Source: Owenia fusiformis (Eukaryota; Annelida; Polychaeta; Sabellida; Oweniidae). Taken from it: 64,000 bases of DNA. The position numbers were made by a program, and so were the translations under genes. Positions 47,796-58,700 of this stretch are shown piece after piece. Every line of letters starts with the position of its first letter. Position 1 is the stretch's first letter. The stretch lies in assembly GCA_903813345.2 (NCBI GenBank), contig CAIIXF020000001.1, forward strand, positions 4,280,001 to 4,344,000, written 5' to 3'. The notes under the pieces were generated by a model, which was not told where the DNA came from, ran no database searches, and saw nothing but the letters and a program-made list of their open reading frames with translations.

Positions 47796-50700
47796 CCAGT
47801 ACCCACAGTACTAATTTATATCACTTTATTGCCTACATTGTACAATAGATCTATAACTTCTTTAAACCCAGAATGGTGAGTCAGATTTGGAAGAAAATTA
47901 AGCTGAAAACAATGGATAGCATGAATTTGTCCTATGGGATAATTACATGGAATATACCATTTTTAACTAATACACATTTCATTGTAATCGACCTTTCAAA
48001 AGTTACAGGTAAGTGCAGAGGAAATGTTTCATAAAGTAAAAAGAGAAAATATCCTAGAAAATATATCCAACATTTTAAAAGTTGTCTAGATAGGTCCTAA
48101 ACAGTTTTTTGAAAATTAGGAACAATATTTCTATTATCCCAATGACTTTGAAGATAATTTATTGTTTAATTAATGGAGATAGTCATGGTCAAAGATACTA
48201 CTGTCTATCATTTGCCACACCATACATGCTTTTTTTCTGTTTGGTGATATGTGCAACTCAAAGTTTATTATGCTATGAAAGTAAGTTTCTATATCACTAC
48301 TGTAAATTTATGTTACAATGCAAGGGTTCAATCATGGATACATGGGGGAGTACCTATATACCAAGTGAATCCATGCTAACCCAACTTGCAAGTATTGCAA
48401 AGGCAAACCTACAAATCTGATCATTTACCCTTTCGGACAAAATGTCTACCATTTTATTTTAGTGGCGACATAAAGACAAGGGGAGGGGGCATTTAACAAT
48501 ATATCAATCTTATAAACAAAAGCAACAAAAGGGAATTATTAAGCAAATAAAATATTTCAGTTTTATTGGGACCACACTCCATACAAAGTATACATGATAG
48601 AATACAACAATTGTATAAATGGTCTTGTATAAATGGTCTTTCTGCATGGTTTATTACACATGGTTTTGTTAGTGAGCATTTGTAATGATAAAATATAACA
48701 TAAGCTAATTAACTTGAGGAAGTTCCCTGAACCAAAAGCTCACGCATTGTACAATAAACTGTATCGACAGGGAATTCAATAATTACTATTCCTTGGCATT
48801 AGAACCGATTATTGGTGTAGTGTCCAAAGTATATGTCTTTTTGCGACACAAAGTAATCATTTCTAAATTACCCTTTCAGGGTCTAAACGTGCATCTATCT
48901 AGGATTATTCATACATATATATATATTTTGATTATTGTAATTATATCACATTTGTAACATTATAATACTGTTCATTTTATTTTCTAATTAGTAAGTTTGT
49001 CATAATTGTAATATCAAATACTGAAACATTGCATAAACATTCCACATACTATTATTTTACAGTCAAAGTAGCACTGCTTGTAGTAAAAACTGAGCAGAAT
49101 GAGCATTTCATTACTTGCCTTTTAGGGAGGGGGCTTTATATGCAGGTTTGAATCCATTCTATCAATGGCTAATGGAAAAGTGTGGCTATTAATATCATAT
49201 TTAGGCCAAAAATCCAACTGAAAATATATCAGATTAGAGGCCCGGCATCTTCAGGCAGGTTTTGAGTCCTGGGAGCTTCTTAAAATGATTTTTATAGGCA
49301 AGTTTGATTTTTAGGAAATTCAAACCATACTTCACTCAGTGTCACTTTTCTGAGCTGAGAGATAACCAAGTACTAATAATACATGTTGTAAAACTTCACT
49401 TGTGTTTCAAATACTGTAAAAATGATTTTACTTGAACTTAAACTTCAACAATATAAAAACAAAACTTCAACAATTTATAGATCTATACTAAAACATAAAA
49501 TATTTCACTAAAGCCTGAAAGTAACATTGATTACAAAATCATTTTTACCCGTGTCCGTAAATACTGTTTGCACCACTTTGGTAGACCTTTCCAATATATC
49601 CTGCCATTTTTTGACAGATCAAGAAAGCTAGAATACATTGGTGAAATTGATGATGTCATTGGTTGTAAACTAAATTCTAAGAAGTTTTTCAAAATAAGTG
49701 ATAAGTTGATCTTATTGTTGTTGGGAACCTTGCAATCAACAAGCATCACCAAGGTAACCAATATGTCCTGGATTCTTATACACAGTAAAAGTTGCAGTTC
49801 ATTAGAAAGTTCAATTATATCAAAAAGAAACATTTTAGCAGGTTGATTAATAACAAATTACACTCAAACTATCTCAGAAACTATCCCAAACGTCTATACT
49901 CATGCATGATAATTTCTAATTAATAAAAAATTGTGTTTTTAATTTGAACAAAAATTAATAACATGGTTGATTAACTTGGACAGTAAACATATTCACAATT
50001 ATGGCAGTTTCAGTGTTCCACTTTGCACACAAAAGTGTATACTGGCCCATTATACCACACACAAGTCCTAATATTACACACTAGTTGATACAAGTTCATT
50101 AGTTATAAAAAAGCATTATGAAACAAGCAGTATAAAATATAAATCATTCAATATACATCTGAGCTATATAACAATAATATTATCGTACTTATACTAAAAG
50201 TCTACCAGCCAAGTACAACAGGTACCATCATGTATTTGATAACAACTAACTTATACACATAGGATCCTATTAGTGGAAAATAAATGTCCTGGCATTATTA
50301 CTTTGACGCATCTTAACCACCTGTTACAATATCTTCAGTAAGAGTAAATTTCTGTCTACTTAAAGGTAGTAAATACAATGTATACCATTAGAGAAAACTA
50401 TCAATTAACTTATAGATAGAGATGGCATCCAAATGTCAACTGTTGTGAAAAAATAATCAATTTTTTAATGTTATCTTTAACTCCATTGCCTCTGCTTATT
50501 ACAAGTTTAAAATATGAATTAGGTTACATTTCCAATGAGGCATTAATATGTTAAATGTAACCACTTGCAATCTGATACAGACACTGACTGCCGAACATCA
50601 ACCGCTGAACACCATTCACAAAAATGGAGATTAATACAATACGTCACTACTCTGGTGGTGGCATAAAATCAAGTAACAATTATCATTTACAGATTTACCC

Positions 50701-51272
50701 CCGTCCTCCTCCTGATAAAATTGTCATTGTTTCCTCACAACTCTTGAATTTTGGACACCCTCCCTGACAAGTAACATTGTTTCCTTAATGATATATATAC
50801 CAGCTACTAAAATATCTACATGTACCTTAAACATGAATCAAATGATTCCATAATCTCTCTTGACATAATTGCTACATGTATTATAATTTTAATAACAAAA
50901 AAATAATTCAACAATAAACCAATTTATCAAAAATTCTTCATATATGGCTTAACAATATTGTTAGAACCTGAGGCTGCCCTATTAAAACAGTGCATTTACT
51001 TGAAACATCATAATCAGTCTTCAATTGGGAAGGAATCTTTTAATATGTAACTTGGATTTAGAGTCAATGTTTTTTTTTACTGAATTCTTGTATGATGTTT
51101 CCAAGTATGTGCACAGTTAATATAGAAGTTTTGAAATACTAGGAAAATGCATTCATATGGTATTGCTATAGTAATATGAATCTAATAATATGATTCATAT
51201 TGATCAGTTGTAATCACTGGGGTGCAGTATACATGTACATTGTATTGTACAAAACATACACTAAAAGTTCAC
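47796..51272. other. intergenic between convergent TESK and GT31 genes, nothing recognised
   Basis: AT-rich, short ORFs on both strands (longest about 100 codons, near 48109 and 49531) without recognisable similarity. The part nearest 51272 should include the GT31 3' UTR. Confidence 0.45.
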
Positions 51273-52343
51273 TTAATTCCATGACGTGATCAGTTTCTCA
51301 TTTCCACACATAGTTTGTGACTTTTTCACCATGTTAAACATTTCCATAAGTTGAGTAGAATTCACTTGGTGCACTTGGAACAAATATCTGAAATTACACG
51401 TCGACCATTTGGTATTATGGAACGTGAATCGGAAACTATTCATCGGGGATATGTTGATTTTATCCACTAAAACCCCAATATAAGCATCTTCATTGGGAAA
51501 TGGTGGGACAGTTTGACTAGTTTCAATGATATCATGTAGCACGTCATGTGATGTGATATACCCTGTACCACTTGCATATTTAGGGTAATAATCTGGTGCA
51601 TAGTGTGACTTGGGAACATACCAACGATTATCTGTATTTCGTATCACTTGGCGTTTTTGTTTCTCACTGAATACATTTCCAACATATAGTTTTTCGGATT
51701 TCTTATTATGACTGACCAAGAACTTTGGTAAGTACATTGTGTTTATGAAACAATCGTCATCAGTTTTCAAATAATATTGAGACAGACAGGACGTGGAAGC
51801 CCAATGGAAGCCATGAAGCACCTTGTACGTTAAGTTCCTGTAAGTATCCAAATAGGCACCTTTAACAATATCACCGTAAGTTTGAATTTCACGATTGACT
51901 GCAATATTAAGATCATAATCAGGTGTTTCACCGATTAGAAATACTGTCTTATATTTATGACCGGGGCTGCCTTGGATACTAGCCCAAGTATTACGTATTG
52001 TGTTACGAATTTCCTTATTCTCTGGGGATGAAGTCACTAAAATTAGTAACAACAACTCCGCAGGACATTTTGGCTTTGGTAACCCATCACGCTGACCACC
52101 ATCTATTTGACTAAAACTCCACTGTGTTACAGCTGCATCTTGGTTAATAATGCTGTCAAAGTTATATGCATGCTGACCACTGATTCTTATATGACGCCCC
52201 TCATCTCTAATGAAATCATAGTTCCCGTCAGAGAAAGTCGGCTTGTTTGTATAACTCAAAATAGCCAGAGGGACGACGCTGAATAGACAGAGTATGAATA
52301 ATACAATGAGGATCTTCGACCATGATGTTCTACGTGGGTGCAT
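51273..52343 (-). CDS. GT31 beta-1,3-galactosyltransferase-like enzyme, single exon
   Basis: Type II membrane protein, 356 aa from the start chosen here (MHPRRTSWSK). A short basic tail is followed by a membrane anchor (about residues 11-30), a stem, and a GT31 catalytic domain beginning near CPAELLLLILVTSSPENKEI. The family marks are visible: RNTWAS, the KTDDDCF metal/UDP-binding DxD (codons 51753-51761), ASGTGYI and FPNEDAYIG. N-glycosylation sequons occur in RNLTYK and QVNSTQ. It should work in the Golgi, adding Gal, GlcNAc or GalNAc in beta-1,3 linkage; acceptor and donor cannot be told from sequence. The frame is open to an earlier Met at 52442, but that adds a second hydrophobic stretch ahead of the anchor, so I prefer 52343. 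No splice is needed in the coding part. Confidence 0.88.
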   Translation of the reverse strand: MHPRRTSWSKILIVLFILCLFSVVPLAILSYTNKPTFSDGNYDFIRDEGRHIRISGQHAYNFDSIINQDAAVTQWSFSQIDGGQRDGLPKPKCPAELLLLILVTSSPENKEIRNTIRNTWASIQGSPGHKYKTVFLIGETPDYDLNIAVNREIQTYGDIVKGAYLDTYRNLTYKVLHGFHWASTSCLSQYYLKTDDDCFINTMYLPKFLVSHNKKSEKLYVGNVFSEKQKRQVIRNTDNRWYVPKSHYAPDYYPKYASGTGYITSHDVLHDIIETSQTVPPFPNEDAYIGVLVDKINISPMNSFRFTFHNTKWSTCNFRYLFQVHQVNSTQLMEMFNMVKKSQTMCGNEKLITSWN

Positions 52344-52443
52344 AATGATGTTCCATGTGATGATAATGAAGATGACGGGACGAGGTGGGGGTCCCTTTCC
52401 GCTGAAAACTTCCCCAAAGACCCATCTAAGTGATGGGTACATG

Positions 52444-53450
52444 GTGGTGACATCTAGATCCCACTACTGGTTTCATTCATCCCAGCCCCACCTACAATGT
52501 AAATATATGTCAAACTTAACATTTAAAAATAATTTTACTGTTGTTTACATTGCATTGCAGAAAAAACTTTGTTTTGACTGGATATTCTGACCTCGTTGAC
52601 CCAGATATTTTTTTGCAAATAAACATTGCGATTTCACATGCAAAACGAACTTGAAATTGAACGATATCTTAATAAAGTTGTACTTTGTATTGTACTTCAT
52701 ACAAATGAATACATGCATTTATCAAAGCATTGGAGAATATACCCCAAATTAAGCTGTAAATTAAATACGTACCTCGAGTTTTAATATTTTCCATATGTTG
52801 CAGAGAATATCTACTCCTTGCTCATTGGCCAAAAGTTTTTAAAGTTCATGACACGCCCTAAATTGTTTCTACTTTGATAACTTTTTGAAGTGTGTCAAAT
52901 CATGGATTTAATGATTTCTTGTCAATATATTTTTTGTTATTTATCTATTTTCAAATTTAAGTTAATATGTAGGAGGGGTGTTCATTGGAGAATGTTCATA
53001 TTATTCTTCAGCCCAAAATTTGAACTCTTGTAACTTACATCCCTACAGAGCCCATGATCTCTATGGGCATTCATTGTTGTATGAATTAGTCCAGATATCC
53101 ATGACTTCTTCAGTTATAGTTCATTACATCTCAAAATATTCCATGCATGTTTTGGAAGTCCACTATTGTGAAACCATGGTAAAAGATCCTGTCAAAAATC
53201 TATTGAAACTTATACCTAGGTATGTGAGATTCACAGTAAAACAAGGCTTTAACATGCAGTGTCCTGTCATTTGTTAAGACACCGAACACGAGATGCTAAC
53301 GGCAAACACCTTCACAAAAAATGGAAACCATAACAATATGGTTCCAAAAGTGCAACAATTTGTTACAGATGCTGATTACTGAACCAAACCCCAGTTCCAA
53401 TAATGTTGTAACGATATGTCACCACTTCAATAAGACTGTCAAATCAAAAC
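52444..53450. other. upstream of GT31 gene, nothing recognised
   Basis: May hold the 5' UTR and promoter of the minus-strand GT31 gene, but no TATA box or untranslated exon can be placed with confidence. Confidence 0.4.
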
Positions 53451-53454
53451 ACCT

Positions 53455-53600
53455 CTGGGACTGGGAGTATTCAGATTAACAGGTGTTCACAATTCAAGGT
53501 TTTTTCAACATGTAGGTCAATGGAAGGTTTCAAGAAAAACTGTTCACACTGAGAAGTGTTCAGGTTTGAGAAGTGTTCGGATATACAGGTATAACTGTTC
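53455..53600 (-). mobile_element. pogo/Tigger-like MITE, degraded
   Basis: AACAGGTGTTCACAATTCAA at the left, GAAGTGTTCGGATATACAGG then TATAACTG at the right. The GTGTTC phrases match the complement of the family's GAACAC phrases. Borders approximate. Confidence 0.55.
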
Positions 53601-53870
53601 TTGTGATATAACTAGAAAATGGCAACTCCACGGAGTAGCAAATCCCAACGAACACTATATAAATCATCAATCTGTACAGTCACAATGTAATATTTACCAT
53701 CTACTCTTACCTTCAATAAATATTTTAAATCATGTAATCATACTTTCAAGATAACTAAGTAATGGCGAATTTCTGCTCTAGTCAGCTATTTTGAATTTTC
53801 AGAGGCACAAATCAGAAAAACAATGCCATAATTGTGATCTACTCTGAAATTCCTTCAATTTGAGTATAAT

Positions 53871-54250
53871 CACCCTTGGTATACGCAGCTAACGAAAATT
53901 GACCGGTATGGGTCAAAAGCTGGACCGGTACGGGTTAACGGTTTTATTTGAATTTAAAATAGCCATAACTTGCTCAATATTGACTTCCTCGTGTCCAATT
54001 TGAAATATATGATGCCTCCCGATGCTTTTAAGTACCCCAATTTTTTACAGATTTTTAATTTTTAATTTAATTTAATTTTTTACAGGTACTTTAAAGCATC
54101 GGGAGGCATCATATATTTCAAATTAGACACGAGGAAGTCAATATTGAGCAAGTTATGGCTGTTTTAAATTCAAATAAAACCGTTAACCCGTACCGGTCCA
54201 GCTTTTGACCCGTACCGGTCAATTTTCGTTAGCTGCGTATACCAAGGGTG
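53871..54250. mobile_element. 380-bp hairpin element with 166-bp arms
   Basis: Left arm 53871-54036 and right arm 54085-54250 are inverted copies with about four mismatches; spacer 54037-54084 is AT-rich. Ends CACCCTTGGTATACGCAGC. ATAAT flanks both sides (53866-53870, 54251-54255). The 5-bp duplication is supported by an uninterrupted related sequence near 54380. Confidence 0.88.
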
Positions 54251-54439
54251 ATAATATAGCCATACTTTTAAGAGATCAGAAAACAATTGCGAAATCCCGC
54301 ATTAGGCGGCCATTTTGAATTTTGAGGCCCGAATCAGAAAAACGTTACAATATTTGCAATCTACTCTAAATGGCCTTTCATTTGAGTATAATAAAGCTAT
54401 ACTTCAAAAACATCTCAAAATTAACGCAAATTCCTGTTT

Positions 54440-54556
54440 TCCGACTAGTATTCGAGTTATCTTCCGGACAGACGGACCGACTGACGGACAGACGGACGGA
54501 TGGACGGACGGACGGCTTTACTATATCCCTACAGAACTTCGTTCGTTGGGATAATA
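54440..54556 (-). repeat. GGAC-type microsatellite repeat end
   Basis: CGGACAGACGGACCGACTGA and similar units, followed by CTACAGAACTTCGTTCGTTG. It continues leftward with two related GGCCATTTTGAATTTT-type units at about 53789 and 54308, the left one split by the hairpin element. Confidence 0.6.
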
Positions 54557-54957
54557 AACCATATCATAACAGAATAACCTTTGATTTTAGATGTATTTAT
54601 ATTTTTTATTGCAATTTCCAACTTTAGAATGGTAAAATATAAGTGAAACATTTGTGATCTTGTAGAATGTTTGTAACACCTTTATGGCCACAAATGTTTA
54701 CAAAAGAAAACAATTATATAAATGATCGAGCGATGTTCTTAGGGGTGAAACAACAACCAGATGAGTATAGTGTCAGTGGGTTGAGGGCTTCAGGTGGATC
54801 TGAATCAATGGCAGAGTTGATGCATCAAATTCAGGTTGAGTGGAACGGAGAAAAAATAAATGGAATAAAGGATCACATGAGTACGAGTATTTTACTATAG
54901 ATTGTGCTGAATTTACAAGTTGCCATCAACTGAACATGTTTGCAGTGAATTATATAC

Positions 54958-55585
54958 TTTATTGTATGTGCATTCAAATAAAAACATAAATTAAACTCAG
55001 AAAAACTTTCAGAAAATACAAATGATCAAAAGTGATGTTTTTCAAAACATTTTTTGTACTTTGTTCACAGTCCAAATTAGAGTTGTGACCAAAATCATTA
55101 TTTTGCTGACACAAATCAAACTCAACCTGAAAATGATTTTTTCAACATGTCTCACCCCAAGATACCATGCCAAAATCTAGCCAAAATCTTTATGATATCC
55201 ATCAATTGGAATTACATGTATAACAGCTGCTTGAGGCATTAAATTGTACCAATAAGCACTTCTATCTAATTTGGATGAGAGTGGTAGAAAACTGTCAACT
55301 CTTCCTGTTTGGATACTGTGTAGTTTGGTATATCCTTCAAAAATTGTGGGATGAATTTTCCGAGCTAAAGATGTACAGCAGTGAAATCCAGTTGCCTCTC
55401 GAGAATATCATCTATTGGTTGCAAAGTCTATGGTTGCACTGGTGTATAAAGTTGCACACATTGAAATAGTTGCACATGAGATGTCCAAGAATCTGTGAAA
55501 GGTTTTCCTTTAGATATACCAACTACAGCAACTGGTCCAATATTAATTTGTCCAGCTGGTCATAAACTATAAATGAAGGCACTGA
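54958..55585 (-). other. probable RCL1 3' untranslated region
   Basis: AT-rich sequence from the RCL1 stop to a minus-strand AATAAA (54963-54958). No competing gene is visible. The real cleavage site is unknown, so the lower border is a guess. Confidence 0.4.
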
Positions 55586-55766
55586 CTATAGAATGACTTT
55601 TCCTAAGTTTGTGTAACCAACTCCTACACATGTCAATAAGACTTTATCTCCACCTGTCCTTAACACATCTTCATCCTCATTGTCTAGGTCTCTATTTGCA
55701 TTAGTGTCATTGTCTATCTTAAACACAACCTGGAGGAATGTCTTTAAATGACGCAGGAAATGTATC
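55586..55766 (-). CDS. RCL1: RCL1 exon 8 (stop codon)
   Basis: IHFLRHLKTFLQVVFKID, then a polar acidic loop, then RTGGDKVLLTCVGVGYTNLG to TAG at 55588-55586. The loop is longer and more acidic than in human RCL1. Confidence 0.92.
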
Positions 55767-58700
55767 CTGGAAATAAAGATGAAATAAAATCTATTAAATA
55801 TTTCATAGTGACTAATCGTATGTGAGAAACAAGAAATATGTAAATTACTTGATCCAAGCCTCTGTTTCTATTTTTCCACTTCTTAACTCCTTATTTGGCA
55901 AAACGGATGTAGGCTAGTCAATTAATAAGGAAAAGGCATATATGCCAGGTAATAGAACAAACCGTTTAAATCAAATAACTTCAAGCCCAAAATTCAAACT
56001 GCTTTCAGGCAACTTTTGAAAAAGATCTATAAATCATATCAATGAAACATGAATTTACTAGAACTGGAAGTGATATTTTAAGCCAGAATGTGAGTCGATT
56101 GTCTCATTCTAACATTGTCTGACCTATGAGTGGTAGAAGTGTTTGATACTTACGTATATTGTGATAGTGGGCCTACTTGTATTTTTGAGACATCTTGTTG
56201 ACCAAGAGCCATAAATAAACAGGCAATACTCTGACTGGCTGAGTCAACACACCCACCCTGCAACACAAAAGACCAATGTACTCATATGATATACAGCATA
56301 CAGAACATCCTTTGAGAACACTGTATTTAGGTGCAACAGTATGTATTTATGGAAGTACAAGCTGGCTGTTGTTTTGAAATGTTTTTTTTTCAGAATCTAA
56401 AAATATAATTGCGATTTCTATGCCTCTCCACCTTTATTATTATTATTATATCTTGGTTACCGCCATATTTGGCGAGCAATACCCCATTGGTATATTCCGT
56501 ATTTTTACGTATTTTACACTCGAAGACAGAGCCAGAAACCCCTCCTTGGAGGAGCCCTGTGTTCTTTTTTGTGCACAGGTACACAGACATACAGGTACAC
56601 ACCACAGCCTTTTATACGAGTCGTGAACCACTCAGTCAAACACCCAGAATTACATAACGCACAAACAAACTTGTCTGAACCGGGAATCGAACCTGGGGCC
56701 AAGCGATATTGGTAACCTTGCTCTGCCACTGAGCCATAGCGGGTGGACATTATGCACCTTACAACATTGAGTTTAGAAGCAGTATTTTAGGGATAGTGGT
56801 CATTTAAGAGAAAAACATACCCTATATATTTCATCTAACAATGCTATAGCTGTATCTCTCCCCAGCTCCTCTGGAACAGTGGGCTCACTAGGTTGATCAC
56901 CTGTGTGTTTAGGGTTGGAAGCACCTTCAGCAGTGTAGTACACACCATCTGTGGTCTCTGCTACAAGTGTCATACCAAACCCTGGGGACCTAGAGATACA
57001 TGAGAAATGCATGTTGGTCATACAAAATTCATACAGTGCAGGATATCAAAGATATATTTGGAAGCACATGTATACCATAGATTCATATGCAAAATGCAAA
57101 TATGAACAAGGCAGTAACATAACAGAACACTATCACATGAATCCATTTTGTTACAGTTGCCAGTGCCATATGCTGAACACTCGTCACCAAAATGGTGGCT
57201 TTAACAATGAAAGAAACCAAGAAGTGTGAAGTGTTTTCAAGCTATACTCACTTGCCAGACTGACTGCCTTTATAATGATCTGTGTATATGTATATATCAG
57301 GTAGGCACTTGTTGAGTACACCCCTGGCTGAATCTACCAATCTATTAGATGTGGCTGGAGACACACGCACTGCCCAGCTAAATGCAACTAAGGAAGAATA
57401 TCTTAATACTACAAAGTGCAATCATGTTTTCTACTCAGTTAGCTAGTAGTGAGCCTGTAAATTGTATTTAAAGATCTTGTTTCCTGATAATACTAAGGAT
57501 TTAACAAACTGTCGATATAACATGCTGCATAATGTTTGCAAATTCTTAAGGGTGCAGCATCTCTTATGATTTCATTCTGAGAGACAAATAATTCACTTAC
57601 TAGATGAGGAATTTATTTCAATCTCTAATAATCACAGTAAAGACACTGTTTCATATTGATGAGATAAAACAAATTAAAGGCAATTTTGATTTTTTGGTGT
57701 ATTTCAAAATCAGAACAACTCATAGTTTATATTCAACTGTTCCAAAAGGATACGCTACTCCTCTGATTCTTTTGATTTTTCCAGGAACTGTGAGCTGCAG
57801 TGGACGTAATTTTTGTTTAGTGGGACACCTAAATATCATCTCCCCTCCTCCATCTGGGGCAGCACCCCTTCTTGTCACTTTCCACTCAACACCGTCATCC
57901 GTCCCCAGAAATCTTTTTAACACAGGCAGAACTGAGTACTTCAACTGGTCTATCTAAAAGTCAGAGTAACATACTAACTGACATGCTCTTCCTTCAGGAC
58001 ACAACATATTACACATAGTAGATATAGAGTTGGTGTTATTATTGTCTTACTGTTATTACATGGCTTCACTTTCAAATAAACAAAAAACAAGGCAAGGTGT
58101 GTTAACACATGAGTTAAAAGGGTTCAACCCCTGTTATACTGCCATATATACTCCTCAAAAAAAGTTAAGGACCTCATAGGTTTACATGTTAACTCCCATA
58201 TTTGTTTGAACGACTGTTTTCTAAGCGAGGAACAAAATAAATCCCAATAAAGTAAATAAATCTGTTTCTTGATTCTATTCCCTATGAAGTCCGCAACGTT
58301 TCAATGTTATATCTCCATTACATTCGGTCAAAATTTGATGTCAGCTTAGGGGCAACTCAGATTCTGGAATATCTATTCAGCAAAACATTTATTAAAAATA
58401 CTTTCTAAGTAGAAAATTGAATGATTTTACATTTTACATGCTAAATGTCTCCTTATGTTGTTAAAAAAATTAGCGATACGGAGCGTTAAAGTAATTTTGA
58501 CCACCTCACTGAACCACCTGTGTTATTTAAATAAGAGGTTCATTAAAAAATTATTGAATTTGAAACCATTAACTTTTGTAAAGCCTGGACAATTAAATCA
58601 TATTTTTGTCAAGTGGACAATTTAGCAGATTTAATTATCTCTTACAATTTGAATTTTGAGAGCAATCGGATGGATAGATCATTCCTCATATGACTTATGG

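Noticed and set aside
52343-52442. Upstream Met at 52442 as start of the GT31 enzyme
   Set aside because: It adds a second hydrophobic stretch ahead of the anchor, unlike the short basic cytoplasmic tail usual for the family. Not excluded.
54667-54900. 77-codon plus-strand ORF near the RCL1 3' end
   Set aside because: No family resemblance and no splice partners; antisense to the flank of RCL1.
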